From: Morinoia aosen
Taxonomy: Eukaryota > Arthropoda > Malacostraca > Amphipoda > Talitridae
Direction: 5' to 3'
DNA: 64,000 nt
NCBI GenBank assembly: GCA_030386875.1
Contig: CM059564.1
Coordinates: 41,808,075-41,872,074 of the forward strand
Positions 34,060 through 44,764 of the stretch are shown here, piece after piece. Within the stretch, counting starts at the first letter, position 1. Each line of letters starts with the position of its first letter. The notes under the pieces were generated by a model that was not told the origin of the DNA, searched no databases, and saw only the letters and a list, made by a program, of their open reading frames with translations. The position numbers were made by a program, and so were the translations under genes.

Positions 34060-37000
34060 CTGCAGAAATGGAACTTTGAAGCGAACGAGTTTCAAAACAA
34101 GAAAAGTGCCCATCAAAAAAGTTAGATTAGGTGTTAGTTCAAGCCTACCTAACCAAAAAAAGCTTTCCAAAGAGAGATATAGCTAACAATATTAGATATG
34201 TTAGCAACAAGGGTGATCCAAAGGGAGAAGGAGGAAGGCACCATTTATTATGGAGTTAATTAAGGGAAGGCGGAATTTGTGCAAAAGTAAGTCGAGAAAG
34301 GAAATTATGAAGAAAGCCCACCAAAAAGCAAAGTCAAATAAAAAGTGCGATTGACAGATCTTATAGTGTAGTTAGTAACAGGACTAGTTATGTCATCGAA
34401 ATTCTGGAATACAAGAAAATACGAGACATGAAATAGCATTTGGCTTCTAATACTAGGAGCGATTTTGCCGGGCATGAGGAATACGCTAACAATTGAGACC
34501 CTCATCAAAAAAACATATCAGTAGGGAAAGCAGAATACATTCGGAGCGCAATGCAACATACTTAGGAGCCATCAAGAACTTCATTACACAAAAACTGAGT
34601 ACTCATAAAAAGCAGGAGGACGTGAAGAAATCCGGCTAGGCTATTTTTTCTGCTTCATTGTGCTTTGTTCAGAACACACATACAATAAAGTATTCACTTG
34701 TGAGGCTGTGACAATATACAGAGAAATGGCTTCATTTTATCAGATTTGCCGTACAGTGACAACATGACACCAAAACTAACTCTCTCTCCACAGTGACCAA
34801 CTGACAACATACACGAAAGATGAGGAAGTTCAAGTGAGTGATGAGGAAGTTCCAGGGTCTCAGATAGGCGAAGTATCAAAGATTCGTCTTAATTAATTTA
34901 CATAATTACGTACGGTACTAGAGGAATTTCGTCCTAACACTTTTCCCAATAGATTCTCTTTCCTTTCCCTGCAGAATTTCCTTTTTTCTACAGATTTTAC
35001 TTTTTCCTACAGATAGTCATTTTCTTTTCTCTGCAGATTTTCCTTTTCCCTGCAGATTTTCTTTTTCCCTACAGATTTTCAAAGCAAGCTTCTACCCTCT
35101 ATCCACACACGGCCAGAGGAATGAAGAAAGCGGACATTTCATACCTGAATTTGGTGTCGTTGGCGATGTTCCAACGCTCGCCGGGGTCCACGGACAAGTC
35201 GTACAGCAGAGGCGGGTCGTGTTCCGTCAACTTGTGTTCCAGAGTGCACATTTTGTCGTAATTTGCGTTGTCTGATAAATCTGGAACAGAGGAAGATAGC
35301 TTAGTTTCCATAGAGACTGCAGCCTTCTACATACACGTAAAACGCTGGAAATAGTAAAACGAATGGTATTGCTAACAAATTTTCATTATATTTAAATTAA
35401 CTCAGAAGATATTAGGCTTCAAAGACAAGATAAAAGTGCTTTCCTCAATTACAATTACAGTCACAATTCACTTTCTAGCTGCTACTATTATCCTTTTCAC
35501 TATTTCAAGCATTGGGAGCATTTATGTGCAGCAAGAAGCTCTTAGAGCAATGAATTCATCCAGGATCGTCCCCATTGTGCAGGCATCTCAAGCCTGAACG
35601 TACAATTCTTCGAGGTTGTTTTTACAGAGATGGACTGGAATTTTTAGCATTTAAAAGTAAGAAACGCGGTCACAAGATGATTGTAATTTACTTCTCAATA
35701 AGGTTTTACACACCGAATGCCAATAAAATGTTTCGAGACAATAATGCAGGACTCAAATTGTCTAAGATTGATCTTCGGAGGAAGATGAAACCATTTTAGC
35801 ATTTAGAATGGTCACTCCAATCATCGGATTTTAATTCTATTGAATATCAATGCATTTTTCTAGTTTAGATTTTAAAGACCACATTGGTTAAGTTAACCAA
35901 ATGCAAGCTATTAAATTCCAAATTTAGACATGTTAAGCCAATTTATTTAGAAAATTCCGAGAATCAACAAGTGGTAAAATTTTAAGCAAACCAAAAAAAC
36001 TAAAATCACCCCTAACAAGGCACAATGGAGGAAGGCATTGCTGCTCACCAGATCCAACAGTGTAGTAATGAGACTTCAAGTTTTGGTAGACAACTGCATG
36101 TGGTCCCGTCGTTTGGTCGGCATTCACAGGGTACACCGCGAAGTATTCTCGAGGTGACTGCAACGGAAAAGGATGGGTAAAATCAATGGGAACTTAATCT
36201 GTGAGTAACTAGGGAGATTGTACAGGAGAAACTTGATGTTGAAGGTAAATGAAAGGACGGGTGTGATTGGCATCGCGAGGCGACGGAGAAGACAGAGTGA
36301 GGGAGAGATGCTAACATGAACGGTATGTGGGAATGCTCCAGAGTAGCCACAGAGTGAGTACTGCAGAGTAAGTACAGTGCAAATACCGGAAAAAATACAA
36401 TCAAGGTCAGGGTGAAAATATTCATATAAGTCATTACAAAATATGAAATGTTTAATGTTTTATTGATTGCAGTTCATGCAGGCATTCATTTTATTTAAAA
36501 AAAACTAGGCACAAAGTGTTAATTAGGGAATAAAAAGAAATAAATATAAAATGTCAGGAAAAGCTTGCCCGTAAGTGTCAATCGTGAAATGAAAGGCGAA
36601 GCCCCCATTTCCCCTGAACACATTCCCCCATCCGCAAAACACATTCCCACATCTCCAAAGCCAATTCCCAAATCCCCAAAGCCAATGCCCACATCTCCAA
36701 AACCAATTCCCACATCCCCAAAACCAATTCCCACATCCCCAAATTCAATTCCCGCAACCCCAGAAGCAATTCCCAAATCCCCAAAACCAATTCCACATCC
36801 CCAACCTGGTCAGTGTGCCCCAGCAGGAAGGCGGAGGCATCGAAACCGTCAAGTGTGAGGCCGGTGGTGTCGGCGCCCGTGATGGCGGCGATGGTGGGCA
36901 GGATCTCCAGGGAGCTCATGAGAGCGTCCGTCCGGTCTGGCAAGAACGGATCAGAAAACTTCAACGGAGACCAAAGTAGATACATTAACACGATAGATGC

Positions 37001-40000
37001 ATTAGCAAGGTAGATACATAAGCAAGGTAGATGCATTACCAAGTCAGATGCATTACCAAGTCAGATGCATTACCAAGTCAGATGCATTGCCAAGTCAGAT
37101 GCATTGCCAAGTCAGATGCATTGCCAAGTCAGATGCATTACCAAGTCAGATGCATTACCAAGTCATATACACACAGTAACAAGTCCGATACACAGTGAGA
37201 TGCACAACACCAAGTCGTATACATTTGATGAATTAGATAAGATAGTCTATGACTTCAGTTAGTTGAAGTAACACAAGGGCGGGACTCACTAGGAGTCACG
37301 TGACCGGGCCAACGGACGAAGGCGGGCACCCGCACGCCACCCTCCCACGTGGTGCCCTTCCCGCACCGCAGCGGCCCCGCGCACCCGCCCCGCTCCTGCC
37401 GCGTCAGGCTCGGCCTGCACGCACACGTAAGTGATTCATATGTTCAGCCACTCGCAGAAATGCAATGCAAGCGCACACTAAGTCACAGAAATGCAAGACA
37501 AACGCAGAGTAACTCACAGAAATGAAACACAAATGCAGAGTAACTCACAGAAATGAAACACAAATGCTGAGTAACTCACAGAAATGAAACAGACATGCAG
37601 AGTAACTCACAGAAATGAAACACAAATGCAGAGTAACTCACAGAAATGAAACACAAATGCTGAGTAACTCACAGAAATGAAACAGACATGCAGAGTAACT
37701 CACAGAAATGAAACACAAATGCAAAGTAACTCACAGAAATGAAACACAAATGCAGAGTAACTCACAGAAATGAAACACAAATGCAAAGTAACTCACAGAA
37801 ATGAAACACAAATGCAGAGTAACTCACAGAAATGAAACACAAACGCAAAGTAACTCACAGAAATGAAACACAAATGCAGAGTAACTTACAGAAACGCAAG
37901 ACAAATGCAGAGTAACTCCCAGAAATGAAACACAAATGCACGATCACAAGTGACTCAAATGTTCAGCCATTTGTAGAAAAGCAACATGAATGTACAATAA
38001 CTTACAGGAATACAAGTAAGATTAGGATTAACTTGCAGAAATGTAACACTAATGTTCATTAACTTGCAGCAATGCAAAGGAAGTGCACAATAATTTCCCC
38101 AAATGCAAGTTAGATGCAAAGTAGCTCTCAGGCATGCAAGGAAAATGCACAATAACTTACAGAAACGCAGGACAGACACGTAGAGTAACTCTTTTTAAAT
38201 TAGTTTATTAGTTTATTAGTTAGTTTAAGCCTCCCTATCCTCAACAAATGAGATCTAAAGAGAGGAAGGAAGAAGGCACCATTTAGTATGGAGTTAAGGA
38301 AACGTGGAATCTATGCAGAAAATGCATAGAAACAGTAAGATGAGAAAGAAGTTCATGAAACAAGATCAAAGTGGAAGAGGAAAGTAGTAGGTGATGAAGA
38401 ACAGGACAGCAGTGAACCGAAAAAAAAGTGGTCCTTAACATAGCAAAAACATTTTATTTCAACAAAAAAGAAGGCCTACCTTACTCTCAGCTCGGGCCCT
38501 CACATTTTTTCCTGGGAGCGCTAATTCCCATAGATACAATAGTTATATCCCCCTGAGGGGACTCTTTTTAAATTAACAATTCAAAAGCATCTTATTAATT
38601 ACAAAGGCAGTTTCAGTGAAGCTGTACACTGCTGCCAAGGAAATGCATTTCTGGCACTGTAATGCAATGGACCTTACTAAAATGGCGAGATTTTGGGCTT
38701 TTCTCTCACAGCTGCATGTCGAAAAAATATGCATGGTGTCGGAACTGAATTTTTTAATAGAATACGCGATCATATAATATTCAATAAGTTTATTACCGAT
38801 ACAATCAAACATTGAAGACAATTATATTATATTGAGCTTGAAGAGAAAACAATACAACTGCGTTTTAAAGATATTCCTGAAATGCTCATTACGACAAAGG
38901 AACCACACGATGGGAACTACCACGTACCCAATATCAGAAAGGAACTATATGATGGTAACTGCCACCCCCCCATTATCAGAAATGAATCATATGAATGAAA
39001 CTACCACGCACACCACGCAATGGTAATTACCACGCACCCATTATCAGAAAGGAACCATATGATGGTATCATTGGCGAGCGTAAGTCGGTCGAGCGTCTGA
39101 ACAATAGCGTCGATGCTGTTGTCCAGCTCTAGGAGAGCATCGCCGAAAATTCCCCGCGTAGATTTGCCTTCGAATTCTGCTGATGAAAACTGAGGATGAT
39201 GGACCTGAAAAAATAAACGTCATAAGAACATACGTGAGAAAATTGAGGATTTATTTTTAAAATGTTTGATTCTTTCGAGAAAAGTGTAAAAATTCAGAAG
39301 GATGGGCTTGAAGTACAATTGAATCATTTTACAAAACGTGCTTTCTCCGCTGAAAGAGAACTAACTATTTTACTTTGGATATGAATGAGCTTTCTTCGAT
39401 CTTAGTTTAGCCCTCGATGTATTCTCACCAGAGTGTGAGGAACTTTTATAATTATTGTGTCAAACAACGACGACTGATGGACATGCAAGGAAGTTCTAAT
39501 CATACAGAACTGGCACATCTCTCACTCACTTCTTTTGCGTTTAAGATCATGAAAACCATATGACAACACTATTGTAACAACGGATCGATCAATAAAGACG
39601 TACAAAACTTGATGGTGACTTGAAGAAAGTGTACACAAGATATGAAAATCACAGAAATTAATTTCAAGCTACTTCGCTGGTTCAATACCACGCTATGGCG
39701 GGAGGATTCATCAGAGCTGACAGCTCCTCTGGTGATTGTAGAAAACGGAGAAAACAGGCGGGAGGAGGAATTAGGGAAGCCCTTCAGCTTACTGAGCTTG
39801 CATTTTATTACCTTTAGGGTATGAGCTGGAAAACACTTTCAACCAAAAACGCAATCTTGAAATCGAGAAACCACTTGAAATGCTTTTAATTTCCAGAAGT
39901 TTAGTATAAATGTACAAGTAAATAACTAATGAGCAAAAAATGACATTTCATAAGCTTTCCATACAATGAGGATTACTACAGAAGTGAAAAAAAAACAATA

Positions 40001-42720
40001 AAGCAGTAAATCAAAAAAACACCTCATCAAGGGCTACCAAAAAACTGACGTGCATAAAAGGCATGTAGAGGAAAAACGGTTCTTGATCAGCGGCGCGTTG
40101 TTCCAGGAAGTCCGTGGCTTTATTGAGCAGCTTGGCAGCCAGAGCAGGTAGCGGTGTAGGTTGCTCAACGATTGTCGTGTTGCTGGGGAACGGGAGAGGA
40201 AACCTTCATTTTCACTCCTCCAAAAGTTGACAGACGGAAAACCATTGAGATCAAAACCGGACCCCTCTAAGATGAGATTACATTTTAAGTCAATAAAGAG
40301 TAAGTTCAAGAGTTTGTTCAGATTTTTCCACCAAAATTTTCGCCTCGATAGCTCGACGCATCATTTACCTGAGTGTTGACGTAAGGGAACCCAACTATAC
40401 TCATTAGCGAATCTCAACGATTCCAAAGCAACATCAATATTTGAAAGCTTCTACCATGCATTTCAAGCTTATTTTGGTGTAGTCTCTACGATGCTAACAA
40501 TAAGCGTTCTCGGTAATTCTAAAGCACGTTGCAAAGCAACAATATTTAAAACACCGAGCATTAACTTCCAGCGTGTCTATCACCTAATGAAAGCGTCTCA
40601 GCACTGCTAGCCCCAAGAAAGAAAGAAAAAGAAAGAAAGGAAAAACAGTGTATTTCCAATCAAGATGACATAAGAAAACATTGTTTGGTAAAATATTTTA
40701 ACGTAAGGATCCTTAGTATAGAGACACACACATGGGTATCGTAGACATTCTCAGCGATTTCGAAGCAACGCTATTATCTAAAAACTCCGAGCATTAATTT
40801 AAAGTTGCACTCCTTAGAATAGCGTTGGTGGTAGGATGCCCTAGAAGTCACTGAACTTATTTGGGCCCACAGGTAGCTGTTCTCAATTTTGACCATTGTT
40901 CTAGACTTGAGAAACAATCTACTTCTGTTTCGTTTGAGGTAACCAAATTGCTTAAAATTGTTTAAATTGTTGCAAAGTTCATTTGTCACCTGATGAGAGG
41001 GCAGGAGACGTGGGTGGACCAGCAGTTGTCGTAGCAGGGCCCGTCGTCAGGGAAGCAAACATAACACGGGCACATGTCGTGGCTGTACGGCACGCCCAAG
41101 TAGTCATCAAAGCCGTGGTGCGCAGGCAGGTACTCGTTATTGTAGCCCACACCCAAGTGCCACTTGCCCGTGATCAGGGTGTGGTAGCCCTGGTGTAACG
41201 AAAAGGTTTTAGTATAGACAAGTTTACGCATATCTTGCATATATTTTTTTAAGCCTTTCTACTAACGCGGGGCACAGTACGTGCGATAATTATGACATCG
41301 AGCATTTAATTAAGGGACTCAGCACATAATTAAGGTGCTTAATAATCAGAAAAGCCACTGCAAATCTAATTAAAACACGCCAAATTAAGGTGATGCAAGC
41401 CCCCGTGAACCAAATTACCAAGCAGGCTACACACCTGCTTCTTAAGCAGTTCGGCGATGGTGGTCTCATTAACAGGCAATCCACGCGGGTTGTCGGGCTC
41501 CAGAACCCCGGGATAGATGCCGGAGCGTGTTTGGTACCTTCCCGTCAGTATAGACGCCCTGCAACATGGGGCACCACCTTAAATAATGTTTTATTTCAAT
41601 CAAGTTGTTGCACGTCTCCTCAAATGTTGGACTTCAGAATCGGGTATCAATGATGAACCGGTACAAATTTTACAAACTCGGGTCCAGTGGGCATTGTGGT
41701 TAACTTTATGATTTACACAATATTTTAGTTTCGAATCTGGTATCGATGATACAGAGGTGCAATGACAAGATGGCCCTCATTTCATAAACTCGGGTTCAGT
41801 GGGGCATTGTGGTTAACTTTTTGGTTCGCACAACAGGAAGAAACAGCAGACTATGTAGTTGAGCGCGGGCGTAACATCTCAACCATTTCACACAGAAAGA
41901 AATGTTCTTAACCACTAGGCCAAATTGGCTCTCTTGACTCAATAAACTAATCAATTCATCGACTTGTATTGTCTTAATAATAGTTCTAATATGTAAAAAA
42001 TAAAGCGGTGAGAATAAGTATTAGAGTGGTAAAAGCAGTTCAAAATATTTCTTAAAAATGAAGTGACGAAAAAGATATCACAAGTGTGGCCAGAGTAGGC
42101 CGAGTATAAGTAAGTCAAGTAGAGATAACGCAATGCTGGCAAGAATAAATTTCACCAAACAAAATATCAGTGATGAAACACCGATGAAAGAGTACGCGTT
42201 TCTTTAAATAGATCAATTTAGTGAAAAAAGTGATCCAATTAGCTGATGAGAAGGAAATAAAAGTACCAAAATGCGAAAACAATCTCGTGCAGTGGGTTAA
42301 TACAGAGGTACACCATCTCAAAAATGGAAACCAATAAATTGGAAGAAATACCATACCATAAACTAATTTAGAATCACCAAGCTTCAATAATCACCTGGAG
42401 GGGCTGCACACAGGGCTGGTCACGTAGAAGTGCGTGAAAAATTTGCTCTCGGCAGCGAGCTTGTCTATGGCAGGAGACCGCGAGGTGGGATGGCCCATGT
42501 CACTCAGGTCTCCGAACCCGAGATCGTCGACCAAAAATATCAAGACATTGGGGGGCTTGGTTTCTGCTCGTCCAGCAGGACTATCCAGTACGAGTTCCTC
42601 AAAACTCGCTTCAAGAGCGTATGCGGAAGGTGCGTCGCTCACAGAACCGAAGTATTGCACGCTAAGCATGCCCACAACCACACCCGTCACTACTAGCAAC
42701 GAGGCTCTTCTGAAGGACAT
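33873..42720 (-). CDS. ARSA: Arylsulfatase A-like sulfatase, ten coding exons
   Basis: Hydrolyses sulfate esters (in mammals, sulfatide) in the lysosome. Exons on the minus strand: 42720-42395, 41558-41435, 41189-40990, 40182-40050, 39204-39038, 37414-37290, 36936-36806, 36157-36049, 35280-35145 and 34059-33873. They join to 1638 nt: 545 residues plus TAG, a little longer than the ~507 of human ARSA. An N-terminal hydrophobic segment (about 7-26) fits an ER signal. Active-site residues are visible: Asp65-Asp66 in FLVDDLG, the formylglycine Cys105 in CSPSR, Lys159 and His161 in GKWHLG, His263/264 in HHPQFS, Asp315-Asn316 in SDNG and Lys336 in CGKGTT. N-glycosylation sequons occur at Asn139, Asn218 and Asn359. 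The C-terminal cysteine cluster ([17 protein letters not shown]) matches ARSA and not ARSB or GALNS. No catalytic residue is missing. Confidence 0.93.
34122..34300 (-). repeat. Partial ~360-bp interspersed repeat in ARSA intron 9
   Basis: Recognised by GTTAGTTCAAGCCTACCTAACC, GGAAGGCACCATTTATTATGGA and the following AGTAAGTCGAGAAAGGAA. It is truncated after that. Confidence 0.6.
34301..34965. other. ARSA intron 9, remainder
   Basis: AT-rich intron. A short duplicated GATGAGGAAGTTC motif lies near 34820. No other feature. Confidence 0.5.
34966..35090. repeat. ~20-bp tandem repeat in ARSA intron 9
   Basis: About six loose units of CCCTGCAGATTTTCTTTTTC-type sequence. On the minus strand these read as GAAAATCTGCAGGGAAAAAG. 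Confidence 0.75.
35145..35280 (-). CDS. ARSA: ARSA-like exon 9
   Basis: Encodes [20 protein letters not shown], then [17 protein letters not shown], a hallmark of the sulfatase C-terminal domain. The acceptor is CTGTTCCAG and the donor TTCAG|GTATGA. Confidence 0.92.
35281..36048. other. ARSA intron 8
   Basis: AT-rich. The 74-codon plus-strand frame at 35575-35799 is unrecognised and probably accidental. Confidence 0.5.
36049..36157 (-). CDS. ARSA: ARSA-like exon 8
   Basis: Encodes [18 protein letters not shown] through [10 protein letters not shown]. The acceptor is CCGTTGCAG and the donor ATCTG|GTGAGC. Confidence 0.9.
36158..36589. other. ARSA intron 7, 3' part
   Basis: No repeats or genes recognised between the donor-derived minisatellite and the exon 8 acceptor. 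Confidence 0.5.
36590..36805. repeat. 21-bp splice-donor minisatellite in ARSA intron 7
   Basis: On the minus strand the array begins at the donor itself (CAG|GTTGGGGATGTGG) and continues as about ten units of GTTTTGGGGATGTGG followed by GAATTG. The period is 21 bp. The frame read through from exon 7 stays open for about 75 codons as a heptad peptide repeat (ELVLGMW-like) before a stop at 36578. Confidence 0.9.
36806..36936 (-). CDS. ARSA: ARSA-like exon 7
   Basis: Encodes [20 protein letters not shown] through [14 protein letters not shown]. The acceptor is CTTGCCAG. The donor GACCAG|GTTGGG is the first unit of an intronic minisatellite. Confidence 0.92.
37000..37175. repeat. 17-bp minisatellite in ARSA intron 6
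   Basis: About nine units of AGATGCATTACCAAGTC with T/G variation, decaying at both ends. Confidence 0.9.
37290..37414 (-). CDS. ARSA: ARSA-like exon 6
   Basis: Encodes [20 protein letters not shown] through VRWPGHVTP, the catalytic lysine region. It is far more GC-rich than its introns. The acceptor is TGCGTGCAG and the donor CTCCTA|GTGAGT. Confidence 0.93.
37430..37990. repeat. 31-bp minisatellite beside the exon 6 acceptor
   Basis: About 16 units with a 31-bp period containing GAGTAACTCACAGAAATGAA. A 93-bp higher-order pattern appears from GCAGAG/GCTGAG/GCAAAG variants. The block next to the acceptor (GTGATTCATATGTTCAGCCA) recurs at the far edge of the array near 37950 as GTGACTCAAATGTTCAGCCA. 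Confidence 0.88.
38200..38562 (-). repeat. ~360-bp interspersed repeat, full-length copy
   Basis: Near-identical in plan to 3484-3845. The TTAGTTTATTAGTTAGTTTA edge, the GAAGGCACCATTTAGTATGG block and the GGGAGCGCTAATTCCCATAG...CCCCCTGAGGGG end are all present. ACTCTTTTTAAATTA occurs on both sides (38187 and 38561), a good target-site duplication of about 15 bp. Confidence 0.8.
38563..38889. other. ARSA intron 5, middle
   Basis: AT-rich intron; nothing recognised. The 82-codon frame on the minus strand is a chance frame. Confidence 0.5.
38890..39037. repeat. Exon-end plus donor tandem repeat, ARSA intron 5
   Basis: About three copies (roughly 42 bp, one longer) of the exon 5 end and its donor follow the real junction on the minus strand. 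Copies read TTCCTTTCTGATA.TGG followed by GTACGTGG in one unit and by GGGGGTGG in another, where the GT has been lost. Confidence 0.82.
39038..39204 (-). CDS. ARSA: ARSA-like exon 5
   Basis: Encodes [13 protein letters not shown] through [10 protein letters not shown]. The acceptor is ATTTTTTCAG. The donor AATGG|GTGCGT is confirmed by the following exon completing the conserved DNGP. Copies of the exon end and donor follow in the intron. Confidence 0.9.
39205..40049. other. ARSA intron 4, shares sequence with 27.8-29.4 kb
   Basis: No gene inside. Blocks 39250-39605 and 39668-40040 match 27830-28205 and 28992-29390 in the same order and orientation, as described for the decayed duplicate. Confidence 0.6.
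40050..40182 (-). CDS. ARSA: ARSA-like exon 4
   Basis: Encodes [19 protein letters not shown] through [11 protein letters not shown]. The acceptor is GTTCCCCAG and the donor ATGCAC|GTCAGT. The last ~30 bp and the donor are the source of the 40-bp array at 29381-29536. Confidence 0.92.
40183..40989. other. ARSA intron 3
   Basis: Contains a GAAA-rich simple repeat at 40618-40640 and the dispersed repeat at 40831-40975; otherwise unremarkable. Confidence 0.6.
40831..40975. repeat. Dispersed ~140-bp repeat, copy 2
   Basis: Matches 18967-19105 through GGTAGGATGCCCTAGAAGTC, GGGCCCACAGGTAGCT and AAATTGTTTAAATTG. Confidence 0.65.
40990..41189 (-). CDS. ARSA: ARSA-like exon 3
   Basis: Encodes [15 protein letters not shown] through [11 protein letters not shown] and a cysteine-rich loop. 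The acceptor is GTTACACCAG and the donor ATCAG|GTGACA. Confidence 0.93.
41435..41558 (-). CDS. ARSA: ARSA-like exon 2
   Basis: Encodes [17 protein letters not shown] through TIAELLKKQ, the second sulfatase signature region. The acceptor is CATGTTGCAG and the donor AAGCAG|GTGTGT. Confidence 0.93.
41559..42394. other. ARSA intron 1 with a ~115-bp duplication
   Basis: The segment 41640-41720 (ATCAATGATGAACCGGTACA...AAACTCGGGTCCAGTGGGCA) is repeated at 41745-41830 with moderate divergence. Near 41920 the minus strand reads TTTGGCCTAGTGGTTAAGA, similar to a tRNA A box. No B box was seen. Confidence 0.5.
42395..42720 (-). CDS. ARSA: ARSA-like exon 1 (signal and active-site cysteine)
   Basis: Starts [13 protein letters not shown], has a hydrophobic N-terminus, then [17 protein letters not shown] and TSPVCSPSR. 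The formylglycine motif sits right at the donor CCAG|GTGATT, so the codon of the motif arginine is split. Confidence 0.93.
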
Positions 42721-44458
42721 TTTTTCTCCTTTCAGGTACTAAGATGAGGGGAATCTCGCACAGTTCAATGAGTTTAGTCCATAGCAGATCGAACAATACA
42801 GGCTTTTTCTAATAACTAAAATGTTATGTTGAGGTTTACATTTTATCCACTGCAAAAGATAAAAAGACTTTCATGTGTTTTTCAGACCTTTAAAAGCCAC
42901 GTTCACACTTGACACCGGATAAAAGACAACTGTTCAACACACCGCAGCCAGGAGCACTCGATCACAGCCAATGATATTTCAAGGGTACGAACACCTGAGC
43001 TCGAGACGCTTTATCTCACACTTTATCTAACCTAAAGAGTGATAAATACTTTTTAACTGCTCTTTTGACGAGAAATTTGTGATTAGTTTTACAGGAGAGG
43101 ATAAATGTTGAGCGTCATGGATTTGCCTCAAAGAAATGCTTCATATTGCAGGAGAAAAACGGGATTGATGCAAAATTTGGCTGCAACGACGATGTTTGCC
43201 TCAATGGTCACCGACTGAACCAACTTGAATGCATACGATTTTTGCTTCTGTAAGGACGGTAGCGAGGCCAAGGAGGAACCATGGGAGCCACGTCCCCGAA
43301 ATATTCTCCTATGAGCTAGTTTCAGTCGCCGTTTTAAGCAAAAGAACAAAAAGATTGCTGATAATTAATGTCTGCGCCCCCCCCCCCCTGTCGAAATTAT
43401 TCGTCGGAGATCTAGCCCCTCCCATCTAATTTTCGGCTGGCTGCGCCACTGTGTAAGGAAATTTCCAATGATTCATAGGTTAACGTTCAAGTAATGAATT
43501 CAAACACGCTAAGCTCACATCAATTCGAAGACAAATATCACGCAACATTGTTAATGCAAAATGCTAATTTTACAGGTGACCTTAACTCATGACACACGTA
43601 ATTCGAACCTCTCATTTGGATTTTATCTGTAAGCTTAGTTCCAAATAAATTACGTATCAAACAAATTAGAATTACAAATTGATGCACCAGTTAGAAAGTA
43701 TGCGCTTTAGATGTACTATATAAATAAAAATCGTACTAGTTGAAGAACATTTTGATAACATGAAGTAACAAGTGGCGTAATCTTTAATTATTCTTAAGTA
43801 CGCATTCAACTGAAAATACGTCTTTAAATTATTTTTTATTTACCTCACAAAAATGAGTGAATAAACTCTAAATGATCAGGATCGAGAATTTTAGAAATTG
43901 ACACAGTCTACGTTCTAGACCAGCATTATAAAAGAACGCCCATTGCCAGCTGTGCCTTATTTAGCCGTTAAGCATTTACGATTTGGGACCTAAAAAATCA
44001 TTTGCGATAATTTAGAAGGGTTTCTTCAGCGTTTAGCTTCGTCCACTAATTCTTTATCCACACATTCGTCAACGAAGTTGCGGACTACGGTGACATATGG
44101 AACAGAGTTATGCAGAAAATCTTCGTCGCAGCGTGAAAATATCAACCCCTTTTTTGAAATACGCGTTCCACTTGCAGTACACATTCTCTAACAGTTAAAA
44201 ATGTGTTCAGGTCGAAGGCTAGCACAAAGCAGATAAATGCAGTTTTGTTATCAAAAGCCGTAATCACGCGTACCCATTAAGTACTGATAAATGACATACT
44301 TGAACCAAGGCTGCTATATGACCTTCGGAAAAAATTTGCAAGTTACATTAGCAATGCGTACGTGAACATCTGTTACTTCAGCAACGAACTAGAACATATG
44401 TGGTGTCGCTCCTCAGGTGTTTGTGGGTGGAAGGGTGAGGATGCAGTTAGGCGGTGTC
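42721..44458. other. 5' flank of ARSA
   Basis: No strong TATA box or initiator was identified for the minus-strand gene. A 13-bp C run at 43377-43389 next to GGCTGGCTGCGCCACTGTG resembles one end of a hAT-type element (CAGTGGCGCAGCC on the minus strand), but no partner end was found. Confidence 0.4.
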
Positions 44459-44718
44459 TAAAGGGCCGTTTACACTAGGGGACATTTCAGCTGTGAGGCG
44501 CGACACGTGTATACGAAACTCATATTTTATGTGTTTATACGAAGTTCCCTGTTCGCTCTGATCGAATTCGTAATGTGCGACACTCAAGAGCCTCGTAACT
44601 ACCGTGGCAAATGGGGAACTTCGTATAAGCACGCTCACATATGAAACTCGGTGGTGAGCCTCGTATACATGTGTCGCGCCTCACGGCCGAAATGTCCCCT
44701 AGTGTAAACGACCCTTTA
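44459..44718. mobile_element. Foldback MITE, TA-target type, copy 2
   Basis: Element 44461-44716 begins AAGGGCCGTTTACACTAGGG and ends CCCTAGTGTAAACGACCCTT, flanked by TA on both sides. The asymmetric loop (GATCGAATTCGTAATGTGCG) is the reverse complement of the loop in copy 1, so the two copies lie in opposite orientations. The TA duplication points to Tc1/mariner-type mobilisation. Confidence 0.9.
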
Positions 44719-44764
44719 CTCTCTTCGGGCTGCCAACAGACACATCTATACTTCTCAGCTCCTT

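Noticed and set aside
36565..36858. 97-codon plus-strand frame with proline-rich PTSPKPIP repeats
   Set aside because: Antisense of the 21-bp array at the ARSA exon 7 donor. The repetitive peptide follows from the array period being a multiple of three.
43377..43440. C-run next to GGCTGGCTGCGCCACTG as a transposon end
   Set aside because: Suggestive of a hAT-type terminus, but no partner end or target duplication was found.
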